From contig CAYVHO010000013.1 in the NCBI GenBank assembly GCA_964451325.1, positions 1 through 64,000 of the forward strand: a stretch of DNA of 64,000 bases, read 5' to 3'. Origin of the DNA: JAADHI01 sp964451325 (GTDB taxonomy: Bacteria > Nitrospirota > Nitrospiria > SBBL01 > JAADHI01). Positions within the stretch are counted from its first letter, which is position 1, and every line of letters begins with the position of its first letter. Position numbers and translations under genes: made by a program. Below, in pieces: positions 16,018 through 24,724 of the stretch. A model generated the notes under the pieces. The model was not told the origin of the DNA. It worked only from the letters and a program-made list of their open reading frames with translations, and ran no database searches.

Positions 16018-17153
16018 AAATATCCCCCAGAGAACGTTTGCGGAAAATAGGGGTTATTAACCCAACCATTTTAGTGGTGATGATTCTGTTTGTCTCTGCT
16101 TATTTTTCCTTTCAGAAGAGTTTTGCTTTGGAAGACGTGCGTCATACCAAGCATAATCTTGCCGTGAATCCCGATATTTTGGCTGGAGAAGGCAATGACT
16201 TTGTCCCGGGGGGGCTGACCTCCTTGCGTGGCGCGCGAAACCCTGCGGTCAGAGGTCTTGAAGGGGATGTGCGTCAGAATGAAGAAGTGTGTATTTTTTG
16301 TCACACCCCCCATGGGGGTCGAAGCAATGTAGGTGGCGTGCAGGGTGCTGCGCCACTTTGGAATCGGCGGCTTTCGAGTCCGATGGTTTATACCCCCTAT
16401 AATAGTCAACATTTTGATGCACAGGATCTGATGGGAACACCGGGTCGCCCCAAAGGGGTCTCTTTGGCTTGCCTCTCTTGTCACGATGGTGCCGTTGCTT
16501 TTGACGCACTCATTAATAGCTCAGGTTCCGGTGGTTTTTTCCCGCGGAATAAAACATTCGATGGTCCGGGGGGCAGTATCGGTATGGGTTTTTCCGGTCC
16601 GGCGGTGGATGCGTCCAATAGCTTTCGCGAAGGGAGACGTGCCGCTGCATCGAGTGGAGAGTTACCCGGTTTTGTCTTTTTTGATGGTTTTGGTTCAGGA
16701 CCCAATGCCTCGTTTGGCGCGGAGCCTTTCCCCAACCTAGGGCTTGATCTGAGGGATGACCATCCCATCAGTATGGAAATTCCGAGGGCCGATCCCCAGT
16801 TTCGGGAAATTTTGACCAATATCACGACAAAGGGCGGACGGATCCCTGGAAGTGGTGCTGTGATGTGGATTGACCGTGACCCCAATGGCGCAAACTTGCC
16901 CTTGGACAAACGGGATCGCATTCGAGCCTATGCCTCTGATCCGAGTCGCCCGGATGCGCCTTATATCGAGTGCGCTTCCTGTCATAATCCGCACGAAGCG
17001 AGTCGTCCGGGTGGCCAACCAGCACTTTCAGAGCCGGTCAATGCATTTACAGTCAATAACTCCCTCTTTCTTCGTTTAGCCTCACGGCCTAATCCAGATT
17101 CACAAGATCGAAATGCAAAAAGTTTAATTTGTTTGAGTTGCCATAAAAAATGA
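16014..17153 (+). CDS. Tetrahaem cytochrome c, doubled-CXXCH type
   Basis: 379 residues with an N-terminal membrane or signal segment (about 15-38). The mature protein opens DVRHTKHNLAVNP, the same module (V--TKHNL) as the large cytochrome at 20752. Haem sites are CIFCHTPHGG (93-97), CLSCHDG (153-157), CASCHNPHEA (about 323) and CLSCH two residues from the end. DLRDDHPISM lies between the second and third. The region from about 165 to 240 is glycine-rich and lacks haem. Four-base overlaps with both neighbours mark it as the middle of a tightly coupled operon. Confidence 0.85.
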   Translation: MKISPRERLRKIGVINPTILVVMILFVSAYFSFQKSFALEDVRHTKHNLAVNPDILAGEGNDFVPGGLTSLRGARNPAVRGLEGDVRQNEEVCIFCHTPHGGRSNVGGVQGAAPLWNRRLSSPMVYTPYNSQHFDAQDLMGTPGRPKGVSLACLSCHDGAVAFDALINSSGSGGFFPRNKTFDGPGGSIGMGFSGPAVDASNSFREGRRAAASSGELPGFVFFDGFGSGPNASFGAEPFPNLGLDLRDDHPISMEIPRADPQFREILTNITTKGGRIPGSGAVMWIDRDPNGANLPLDKRDRIRAYASDPSRPDAPYIECASCHNPHEASRPGGQPALSEPVNAFTVNNSLFLRLASRPNPDSQDRNAKSLICLSCHKK

Positions 17154-17722
17154 TGGATGTACATAAAAAAAAACAAAGGTTAAATGCGCTTTATCCAAAC
17201 AGAGCCGTCATTCTTTTTGCTGTGTTGATGGTTTCCTTTTTTGCTCCTTCTGTTTTTGCAAACCCCTTGGCACGGGTCAACCAAACGCCGATTGATGCAG
17301 ATGAGATTAAAGCCAGAATCCAGGTTTATTTGCGTCAAATCGGGCATAAAAGGCTTTCTCCAATTCGCATGGTTTTGCTTGAAAAAGAGTTCCTAAAAAA
17401 AGCCATTGAAGAAGAGTTGCTCTATCAGGAAGCCCTCCATAATAAATTATCGGTCAGCGCAGCGGAAATTGCTGCCGGATTGGAGCAAATTCGTCACCGC
17501 TTTCCATCCGAGCAGGCTTACCTTAAAGGGCTTTCTAATGAAGCTTTGAGTTTACAGGATCTTGAAACGGGTGTTTATCGTTCAATTTTGATTCAAAAGT
17601 CATGGCAACGCCTATCGCAGATGGATGAGGATACACGTTTAAATCGTGTGCGTGAGATGACAAAATCAGCCGATATCGAAATTTTTGAAATAGAGGTATT
17701 TACAGGGCTTGAGAATGAATAA
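17150..17722 (+). CDS. SurA/PrsA N-terminal-domain-like periplasmic protein without a PPIase domain
   Basis: 190 residues: a signal peptide (about 1-37, ending PSVFA), then a helical domain like the chaperone part of SurA (LARVNQTPIDADEIKARI, KAIEEELLYQEALHNKLSVS, AAGLEQIRHRFPSEQAYLKG). The parvulin isomerase domain that normally follows is missing. It probably escorts an exported protein, most simply the barrel encoded next or the cytochromes. It starts inside the stop of the tetrahaem gene (ATGA). Confidence 0.7.
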   Translation: MMDVHKKKQRLNALYPNRAVILFAVLMVSFFAPSVFANPLARVNQTPIDADEIKARIQVYLRQIGHKRLSPIRMVLLEKEFLKKAIEEELLYQEALHNKLSVSAAEIAAGLEQIRHRFPSEQAYLKGLSNEALSLQDLETGVYRSILIQKSWQRLSQMDEDTRLNRVREMTKSADIEIFEIEVFTGLENE

Positions 17723-17735
17723 TGTTGGTGTCTGA

Positions 17736-19631
17736 GTGCATAAAAGCCGTATGAAGAAACCAGAAAGAAAATTATTCCATTTGCGGATGCGAGATTGTTG
17801 TTTTCTCGGCCTTTTTTCTGCCCTTGTGCTCTTTCCTTCCGAAGCCCAGTCCCGCTTTATTAACGTGAGTGGATCACTGGATTTTACCTACGGAGAGGTC
17901 AAAACGATCTCAGAGGTCAATGGCACGGATCGCACGAGCTATCTTCAGCAGCGCTACAGTCTGCAAAATTTTGGTGAGTTGTTTAACCCGCGCATCGGAA
18001 ATCTCCTCATGAGTGGCACCTTTCTTGAGCAAGACACCAAGACCAGCCGTCAGGGAGATCAGGATTTTTCGAATACAGATTATTCCTTTGCAGCAAACCT
18101 ATTCCCCTATGCCTCCCCGCTCAATCTTTATTATCAACGCATGAACCGTCAGAATAAAGTCAGCGCGACCGCCCTGCAAAATACTTATGAGGCTGAAGAC
18201 CGCCAGACCACTATTGGAGGGAACTGGACGCTGCTGTCTCGTCATCTTCCGCGTGTTCGGGTCTCCTATAATCAGTCTGAGCTTGAGGCATCGGACGACG
18301 CAGACCGTTTCCCCAATAGCATTAACCGTTTTTTGAATCTTGAGTCCAACGGTCGTTTTCGTGAGACCAGCTTGACGGGCCGTTATCAGCACAGTGAAGT
18401 GGATGTCGCCCGGAGGGGAATTGGAAGGGTTCAAACCGTAAAAAGCGACGCCTTTACGCTCAATACGGTCAGTCGTCCGGCGCCTGCCTTGGTGGCCACG
18501 ACAAATTGGCGTTGGGCCGGGCCAAGTTCTGGAGGTGCTGCGGGAACGACTTTCTCACAAGAACGTGGTTTTGGTAGCACACTTTCTTATACGCCATCGG
18601 TAAAATGGGACACACATGCGCGTTTCAACTATTCTGAAACACCCAGCGGCACAGGTGACTTTAAACAACAGAATGCCTTTTGGAGTGGATCCTATCGTCC
18701 GACTGAGGAATTGGATATGGTGGTGAGCGGGCGTTATTTTCGCTTCGATGTTAACAATGTCGAAACGACCTCTCCCTATTTTGACTATGGTGTGAATTAC
18801 AGACCCTTTTTCGGCTTTTCTTCCGGTATTGGTGCGTCTATCGGACAGACCAAAACGAAGGGGAGTGGAACCGATGTCACCAATGATTATCAGCGTTTTC
18901 GTGGCAATATGGACTATACCCGCGCCTCGGAGCGCTTACGTTATTCCTCGGCCTATTCCTTCAGCCAGGGTTACTCGGATACCAAAGGGCAGGATAAGTT
19001 CAGGGATGTTATGCACACCGTTACACTGATGGTCGAAAATACCCAGATTCGCTACGTCCATGTTTCTTTGGGATATACCTTCAATGATGTCGATGCCAGC
19101 CGTGAAGCCAGTGATGTGCAAAATACCGGCGATCAGCGTTCTCACCTGTTTCAACTCAATGCAAATTCCAGCTATTTTCGAGGGTTATTGACTTCCTCTG
19201 ACAGTCTCTTGCTACAATCGACTGCGAGCTGGACCAAAATCGACGGTTTTGGCCCGGCAGGAGAAAACATCCTCTTGGATGGACGAGGAAACTACTATTT
19301 TTTACCAGGGGCCATGTTTTCAACAGGTTTTACGCATCAGAATTATCCCGGAGGTTTCTATGCCGATACCACTACCTACTACGAGGAGTTGAGTTGGAGC
19401 TTTTATATTGGGGCAACCTCCTTTAACTTCTCTGCCACCGCAAGACAGCAACGCAGTGATGGAGACCGAAGCTTGAATCGAGATACCATTGAGTCCAGTG
19501 GTGGTCTTTCGTATCGTGTTGGACGATTTGCGCTTTCGGCAGATGCACGTTGGACTGAAGACCAGTCGAAGGCAGACGAGGTTGATACAGAAACCCGATC
19601 TGTTTTTGTACGTGCCAGTCGGTCTTTTTAA
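17736..19631 (+). CDS. Large outer-membrane beta-barrel protein
   Basis: 631 residues from a GTG at 17736; an ATG at 17751 is an equally good start. A signal peptide ends near SEAQS. From residue 45 to the end the sequence alternates polar and hydrophobic residues in strands separated by long polar loops, and it closes with an aromatic-rich strand ending in Phe (SVFVRASRSF), the recognition signal of the barrel-assembly machinery. There are no cysteines after the signal region and no haem motif. It does not clearly match MtrB/PioB, whose N-terminal CXXC is absent, but the size suits a barrel holding a cytochrome. Context suggests an electron conduit or secretion pore; this is inference. Confidence 0.78.
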   Translation: MHKSRMKKPERKLFHLRMRDCCFLGLFSALVLFPSEAQSRFINVSGSLDFTYGEVKTISEVNGTDRTSYLQQRYSLQNFGELFNPRIGNLLMSGTFLEQDTKTSRQGDQDFSNTDYSFAANLFPYASPLNLYYQRMNRQNKVSATALQNTYEAEDRQTTIGGNWTLLSRHLPRVRVSYNQSELEASDDADRFPNSINRFLNLESNGRFRETSLTGRYQHSEVDVARRGIGRVQTVKSDAFTLNTVSRPAPALVATTNWRWAGPSSGGAAGTTFSQERGFGSTLSYTPSVKWDTHARFNYSETPSGTGDFKQQNAFWSGSYRPTEELDMVVSGRYFRFDVNNVETTSPYFDYGVNYRPFFGFSSGIGASIGQTKTKGSGTDVTNDYQRFRGNMDYTRASERLRYSSAYSFSQGYSDTKGQDKFRDVMHTVTLMVENTQIRYVHVSLGYTFNDVDASREASDVQNTGDQRSHLFQLNANSSYFRGLLTSSDSLLLQSTASWTKIDGFGPAGENILLDGRGNYYFLPGAMFSTGFTHQNYPGGFYADTTTYYEELSWSFYIGATSFNFSATARQQRSDGDRSLNRDTIESSGGLSYRVGRFALSADARWTEDQSKADEVDTETRSVFVRASRSF

Positions 19632-19633
19632 TC

Positions 19634-20680
19634 ATGATATTGCGATCACGATTTTTAAAACACGGACTTCTTGTTGTCCTGATCATGATCTGCTCGGCCT
19701 GTGCGGCAGCACCTGTTAAAGAAAAACCAAGTATTTTTTGGCCAAAACCTCCGGATGCGCCTAAAATTTCTTTTGTCGATACCTGGTCAAAACCCGCAGA
19801 TATCGGCCTGAAACCCTCCTGGTTTAAGCGTGTCGTTCACTTCATCTTTGGTGAAGCAAAGACGCCCTATGTGCTGAGGCCTTCGGGTGTGGCCGTGGAT
19901 GGTCAGGGTGGGGTGTATGTGGCCGATACCGGTTTGCAGGTCGTTCACCATTTTGATCAAAAGAACCGGAAGTACCGTCAGCTTTTTCAAATCACCCAAA
20001 ATGAACGGCTTCAAAACCCCATCGGGGTCGCCGTGGATGCCACGGGCTTACTGTATGTCTCTGATACCGACCTCAACCGTATTTTCGTATTTAATCAGGA
20101 CAAAAAGATGGTGCGTGTCATTGGAAACGATGAAAAAGCAAAACGTGTTTCCGGGCTTGCACTGGACCCCGTTCGTAAACGCTTGTATGTCGTTGATACC
20201 ATCGGGCATCAGATTTTGGTCTACTCGCTTGAGGGGGAATGGCTAAAAACAATTGGAAAACGGGGGATTGAACCCGGAACTTTTAATTTCCCAACCTATG
20301 CCACCGTGGATGCGGATGGAGCGCTTTACGTCGCCGACTCACTTAACTTTCGCATCCAGATTTTTGACCCGGACGGCGCATTTCAGTTTCAGTTTGGCCG
20401 CCTGGGCAGAAACTTGGGGGAGTTTTCCCGTCCAAAAGGTGTTGCCGTGGATGCCCAAAAAAACATCTATGTCGTGGATTCCCTTTTTGATACCATCCAG
20501 GTGTTTAATGCTTCAGGAGAATTGTTGATTCATTTTGGAAAAACCGGTGTTGCGCCAGGAACGTTTTGGTTGCCTGCGGGCATTGCCGTGGACGATGCCG
20601 GACATATTTATATTGCGGATGGGTACAATAAAAGGGTTCAAGTTTTTAAGTTATTGCAGGATGAGACACCACCGGGATAG
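19634..20680 (+). CDS. Six-bladed NHL-repeat beta-propeller lipoprotein (second copy)
   Basis: 348 residues, the ATG two bases after the barrel stop. The lipobox is ICSAC, followed by SIFWPKPPDAPKISFV, the counterpart of the motif in the 14920 protein. Blades carry PSGVAVDGQGGVYVADTG, PIGVAVDATGLLYVSDTD, PKGVAVDAQKNIYVVDSL and PAGIAVDDAGHIYIADGY. The two propellers differ enough to be old duplicates rather than recent copies. Likely anchored in the outer membrane beside the barrel and cytochromes. Confidence 0.86.
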   Translation: MILRSRFLKHGLLVVLIMICSACAAAPVKEKPSIFWPKPPDAPKISFVDTWSKPADIGLKPSWFKRVVHFIFGEAKTPYVLRPSGVAVDGQGGVYVADTGLQVVHHFDQKNRKYRQLFQITQNERLQNPIGVAVDATGLLYVSDTDLNRIFVFNQDKKMVRVIGNDEKAKRVSGLALDPVRKRLYVVDTIGHQILVYSLEGEWLKTIGKRGIEPGTFNFPTYATVDADGALYVADSLNFRIQIFDPDGAFQFQFGRLGRNLGEFSRPKGVAVDAQKNIYVVDSLFDTIQVFNASGELLIHFGKTGVAPGTFWLPAGIAVDDAGHIYIADGYNKRVQVFKLLQDETPPG

Positions 20681-20713
20681 CGCCGCCTTGTTTTTTTGTA
20701 TGGGGTGTTTTGG

Positions 20714-20742
20714 TTGACAAAGAATCTCCGGCTGATTATATT
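20714..20742 (+). promoter_or_regulatory. Strong sigma70-type promoter before the large multihaem cytochrome
   Basis: A perfect TTGACA (20714-20719), a 17-base spacer and TATATT (20737-20742). The predicted transcript start (about 20749) is three bases before the ATG at 20752, implying a leaderless message. It also shows that an upstream TTG at 20710 in the same frame is not the start. Confidence 0.65.
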
Positions 20743-20751
20743 CTTTGCGCG

Positions 20752-23700
20752 ATGATGAAAGGGTTGTTTCCATTGATTAGAAAAATCTGCTCCTTCTTGG
20801 GCCTGTGCAAATCTTTGGGCACCTCGCTCCCGTTCTTATTATTTGTCCTTCTCTCCGGTGTTGTAGGCCTTTCTCTTTTTTCTGATCGTTTGTCTTGGGC
20901 TCAACCCACATTTGAGCCCTTTAATGAAGACGTGAGCAGTACAAAACATAATCTTTCAGCCGTCCCCTTGGATGCCGAGCAGCAGCAGATTTTCAATGAA
21001 CTTTTTAGCCCGGATAACGAGCGTAATGTAAAGTCCACGCTTGCAAACGGCACAACAGAAGTCTGCGTTTTCTGCCATACCCCCCACGGTGCGAGCCAAG
21101 AAGGGGTCGCCATTCGCGCACCCATTTGGAATCGCAATCTCTCCAAAGCCCAATATCAGATGTACGATCAGGTTTGGAGTAAGTCGTTTGAGGCCACGCC
21201 CAATGATCCAGGTCGCCCGACAGGTTATTCCCGTCTCTGTCTCTCTTGTCATGACGGTACGATTGCGCTCGGAAGTGTTTTGAATAAATCGGGCAGTGGT
21301 GGTTTTGAGGGCGAATATACCATGGAATATCCCACGAACCAGTCTCCCGCAGGGCCTTTTGGTTCGATTCCGGTTGGAGAAGGGGCCACTTCGCAGAATA
21401 CACGTGCGCTGGGGCGGGATCTTAGAAACGATCATCCCATTTCAATGAAATTTGACACCGCATTACTCGCAAAAGACGTCGAATTTGTAAATCCCGGCCC
21501 ACCCGTGCGCCGACCTTTTACTGAAAGCACACCCACACCGCTTTCTCCTTTGAGACGGGCTTCCGGCAATAATGTCAATGTTTATGATTCTGTGCAGTGT
21601 ACCTCTTGTCACAATCCGCATCAGGTTGATTTTCCTAAGTTTTTACGCGCCAATCGTTTGCAGTCGCGGACCTTTGCCTCAACTCAAGCTGAAAAACGCG
21701 TGGGTGAACCCACACGAGGCGGGCCTCCCTCACCGGAAGGGGCGATTCTCTGTCTCTTTTGTCATGATAAACCCGGCTGGCCGTATAATCCGGATGAGTT
21801 GAATTCCCATTTTGGCGATCGGCAGGCGGGTGTTTTTGATGATACCCGTCTTAAACCGGGTGCGACGAATTTACACGATGGCGAAGCGCCTGTTGTGGCT
21901 GAGCGGGCCTGCTTGGTGTGTCACGATCCCCATACACGCCAGGGGGCGGTGCGTATTTTGAGAGAAGGGGTCGATGCTGTCGGAAATGTTGCGATTGAGA
22001 ACACCTGCTATCAATGCCATCAGCCACAGGAAACCTCTATTTTACAAGCACCAACACGTGCGCCGGATATTCGAAGCCAGTTTTTTAGAGATCGCGAAGG
22101 CAACGGCAATCACGGGACTTCCCCGACAGGCAGTGCCATGGACTTGACCCTGGGTTTGGGACATGAGCCTGTTTTTGTGGATGATCCGAAAGAAGGGGTT
22201 CAATTGGGCAGCGACAATCTTGTCCCTTCGTTCTTTGGTGGGCCATTTCAATCCCCGCCCAACAATAAAGACGTTGATTTACAACACGCGACCAGCACCC
22301 CGGATACCTCTCACGTTGAGTGTGTGGATTGTCATAATATGCATCGTGTCACCCGCCGAAATCGTTTTCAAGGCATTCCGGGGATCACCATTCGCAGCCA
22401 AATTGTGGCCAGCACCGTCCGGGGGGCCGCTGAAGTGCGGGAGCCCTATCTTTACGAGGTTTGTCTGCGGTGTCACGGCAACACTTTTAATAATCATGTG
22501 CGAGAAGCCCTCTTTACGGCCCTGGGAACGGGGAAAATGGTTCAGGCGCGGGGGAATAGCCCCATCAGCCCGGGTTTGGGTGTGAATGCCCACGGCAGCA
22601 ATAAACGTAAAGAATTTGACCCGGATGCGCGACCTTTTTACACCGAAAATTTTAGGATAGCCGATACAACAAACCCTGGGGGGCCGCTTGTAATAGACCC
22701 TAATCCGCCGATGGTTAATACCTCTTTTCATCCTATCTTTCAGCCGGGTCGTAATCAGTCTGGGGTGCTCAATAATTTCAATCTATTTGTGGATGTGCCC
22801 ACGCAGCAAGGGCAGTTGATGGGTGGTTTTGGTTCTCAGGCCAGTTTTGATTCCAGGGGACGGGTGAGCGGGCAGGATGGTTCCGGGGGGCTCTCTCGTC
22901 GGGCGACCCTGCAGTGTCCTGATTGTCATAATACGGATCTCTTCGGAACTTTTGCGGGGAATATTCCTTTGTTTCGAGGTCTTGCAAATGGTTTTCCTTT
23001 AGGCATCAATTTTCCTGATTATCCCGGCCCCATCAGTTTTGATGAAACACGCGGCCCGGCATATAAACGCATCACTGATCGTTCTCCCAGTATCCCGGAA
23101 AATCCGATCGGTATCCGAACGTCTTCTCTGAATGATCCGAAGACGGCACAAGGGCCTCATGGTTCAATTTACAAACGCGTTCTGCGTGCTAACTATGACA
23201 CGACCATCGGAACGGCGACGACCCCCCCACCAGGAACCGTAAAGGGTCAGTACAACCCCCAAAACTTTGGACTTTGTTTTAATTGCCATAGTGAATCGGC
23301 CTTTATTACGCCCTATTGGGAATCGGCGACGGCCATCGGTCCCAAAAGTCGTCTGACCAACTTTTACCGAGGGGGGACGACAGATGTTGATGGTCGAGGG
23401 ACGCAGGGGGGGAATCTTCATATGTTGCACTTGATTGGTCGAACGAATGCCCGATGTCATGAGTGCCACAATAACGTCCACAGTAATGTTGAGGCGGGTA
23501 ACACCGTTTTTGTGGGGATGAATGACCCAAAATTCAAGGCCGACAATCCGGGACACGAAATGAGTACACACCTCATTAATTTTCAGCCCAATATCATCGG
23601 GAACCGTGTGGCGAACCAACCCATGTGGGGTGCGGGTAATATTGTTAATGGGCCTGACGGAGGACAAAGCGGAACAAGTCCTGGTAATGACTACGACAAC

Positions 23701-23808
23701 CCCAATAAGGCTGGAGAACATAAAGGTCCGGGGTGTAATCTGCGTTGTCACGGTTTTGCTATGAACCACAACACCGATGCCCATACTGTTCTCAATGGCG
23801 AAAAATAG
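20752..23808 (+). CDS. Large multihaem cytochrome c (11 CXXCH plus one CX3CH)
   Basis: 1018 residues from the ATG at 20752. The signal segment is LPFLLFVLLSGVVGLSL. The N-terminal third matches the tetra- and pentahaem proteins of the cluster (STKHNLSAVP, CVFCHTPHGA, CLSCHDG, DLRNDHPISM, CTSCHNPHQ). Further sites are CLFCH, CLVCHDPH, CYQCH, CVDCHNMH, CLRCH, CPDCH, CFNCH and CHECH. The last haem-like site is CNLRCH, one residue longer than standard. Long haem-free stretches between sites 8 and 10 suggest a surface or extracellular domain. It could be the terminal, exposed component of the electron pathway built with the barrel and propellers. It has its own strong promoter. Confidence 0.86.
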   Translation: MMKGLFPLIRKICSFLGLCKSLGTSLPFLLFVLLSGVVGLSLFSDRLSWAQPTFEPFNEDVSSTKHNLSAVPLDAEQQQIFNELFSPDNERNVKSTLANGTTEVCVFCHTPHGASQEGVAIRAPIWNRNLSKAQYQMYDQVWSKSFEATPNDPGRPTGYSRLCLSCHDGTIALGSVLNKSGSGGFEGEYTMEYPTNQSPAGPFGSIPVGEGATSQNTRALGRDLRNDHPISMKFDTALLAKDVEFVNPGPPVRRPFTESTPTPLSPLRRASGNNVNVYDSVQCTSCHNPHQVDFPKFLRANRLQSRTFASTQAEKRVGEPTRGGPPSPEGAILCLFCHDKPGWPYNPDELNSHFGDRQAGVFDDTRLKPGATNLHDGEAPVVAERACLVCHDPHTRQGAVRILREGVDAVGNVAIENTCYQCHQPQETSILQAPTRAPDIRSQFFRDREGNGNHGTSPTGSAMDLTLGLGHEPVFVDDPKEGVQLGSDNLVPSFFGGPFQSPPNNKDVDLQHATSTPDTSHVECVDCHNMHRVTRRNRFQGIPGITIRSQIVASTVRGAAEVREPYLYEVCLRCHGNTFNNHVREALFTALGTGKMVQARGNSPISPGLGVNAHGSNKRKEFDPDARPFYTENFRIADTTNPGGPLVIDPNPPMVNTSFHPIFQPGRNQSGVLNNFNLFVDVPTQQGQLMGGFGSQASFDSRGRVSGQDGSGGLSRRATLQCPDCHNTDLFGTFAGNIPLFRGLANGFPLGINFPDYPGPISFDETRGPAYKRITDRSPSIPENPIGIRTSSLNDPKTAQGPHGSIYKRVLRANYDTTIGTATTPPPGTVKGQYNPQNFGLCFNCHSESAFITPYWESATAIGPKSRLTNFYRGGTTDVDGRGTQGGNLHMLHLIGRTNARCHECHNNVHSNVEAGNTVFVGMNDPKFKADNPGHEMSTHLINFQPNIIGNRVANQPMWGAGNIVNGPDGGQSGTSPGNDYDNPNKAGEHKGPGCNLRCHGFAMNHNTDAHTVLNGEK

Positions 23809-23848
23809 CTTGGGTCACTTTGAACGATCTTTCCCCTGAAATTCATGT

Positions 23849-23882
23849 TCCGGACAAGATTTTTGATCAAAAATCGTCCGGA
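23849..23882 (+). promoter_or_regulatory. Hairpin covering the ribosome binding site of the next gene
   Basis: TCCGGAC (23849-23855) pairs with GTCCGGA (23876-23882). Inside, GATTTTT pairs with AAAAATC around a GATC loop, with a two-base AA bulge. The 3' arm contains part of the GGAGGG (23880-23885) that precedes the ATG at 23889. No T-run follows, so it is not an ordinary terminator; it may limit translation. Confidence 0.55.
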
Positions 23883-23888
23883 GGGCTC

Positions 23889-24710
23889 ATGAAGCCGTCC
23901 TTCAAAAAATGTATTTTCTTCATCTGTATTTCACTGATTATTTTCTCAGGAGGTTTTATGGCCTTCATGTCCCCCGAAGAAGAGGTTGTTCCACCCAAGA
24001 TGGTGCGTATTCCTTCGGGCCCCTTTATTATGGGCAGCGATGAAGTCGAAACAGGTGAAACCCAGGGCGAGTTGGGTAATAGAAAACCTTTTTATTTAGA
24101 CGAGCATCCCCAGCGGATGCTTTCAATTACTGATTATTACATCGACCGTTTTGAAGTGAGTAATGAAGACTATGCGCGTTTTGTAAAAGAAAAACGTCGT
24201 AATGCACCCCAGTACTGGGGTGGGCCGACTTACAGAACAGGTGAGGCGCTCTTACCTGTAGTGGATGTAAATTGGTATGAGGCGCGAGATTATTGTCTCT
24301 TTCGTGGCAAACGGCTCCCAACAGAGGCCGAATGGGAAAAAGCCGCCCGTGGCCCGGATGGCAATCTCTATACCTGGGGAAACGAATTTGATGCCACAAA
24401 AGGCAATGTAAGTGCGGGTAGTCATGGTAGCATCATGATGATCGGACGATTTGCGCATGATAAAAGCGTTTACGATGTTTATGACATGAATGGCAATGTG
24501 ATGGAGTGGACGGCGGACTGGTACAAGGTTTTTCCGCGTGGAGATTACCGCTCCGATGATTTTGGCGAGCAATTTAAAGTCGCAAAAGGGGATGCCTACG
24601 GCGATTCGGGGCATTACAGCCTCTCGATTTTTTCCCGTTTACCCTATCGTCAGAATATAGAACCTGAAACCCGTTTGCCTTTTTTAGGGTTTCGCTGCGT
24701 TAAAAGCTAA
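23889..24710 (+). CDS. Exported formylglycine-generating-enzyme-fold (SUMF1/PvdO-like) protein
   Basis: The frame opens earlier inside the cytochrome gene, but the ATG at 23889 has GGAGGG in front and a signal segment behind it (KKCIFFICISLIIFSGGFMA); 273 residues result. The domain is the FGE-sulfatase fold: MVRIPSGPFIMGSDE, DRFEVSNEDYARFV, VNWYEARDYCLFRGKRLPTE, DMNGNVMEWTADWY and a final LGFRCVKS. The cysteine pair used by true formylglycine-generating enzymes is absent, so it is unlikely to mature sulfatases; PvdO-like or binding roles are more likely. Its place after the multihaem gene suggests an exported maturation or structural function there. Confidence 0.8.
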   Translation: MKPSFKKCIFFICISLIIFSGGFMAFMSPEEEVVPPKMVRIPSGPFIMGSDEVETGETQGELGNRKPFYLDEHPQRMLSITDYYIDRFEVSNEDYARFVKEKRRNAPQYWGGPTYRTGEALLPVVDVNWYEARDYCLFRGKRLPTEAEWEKAARGPDGNLYTWGNEFDATKGNVSAGSHGSIMMIGRFAHDKSVYDVYDMNGNVMEWTADWYKVFPRGDYRSDDFGEQFKVAKGDAYGDSGHYSLSIFSRLPYRQNIEPETRLPFLGFRCVKS

Positions 24711-24724
24711 ACCTTGTTTCATCG

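Noticed and set aside
17736..19631. MtrB/PioB-type barrel
   Set aside because: The N-terminal CXXC and typical MtrB segments are not visible; left as an unassigned large barrel.
20710..20751. TTG at 20710 as start of the large cytochrome
   Set aside because: A near-perfect promoter occupies this stretch; the ATG at 20752 follows the expected transcript start.
23164..23784. 206-codon frame antisense to the large cytochrome
   Set aside because: The sense strand carries haem motifs and conserved segments; the antisense translation has no recognisable feature.
23889..24710. Sulfatase-activating formylglycine-generating enzyme
   Set aside because: The required C-terminal cysteine pair is missing and no sulfatase is nearby.
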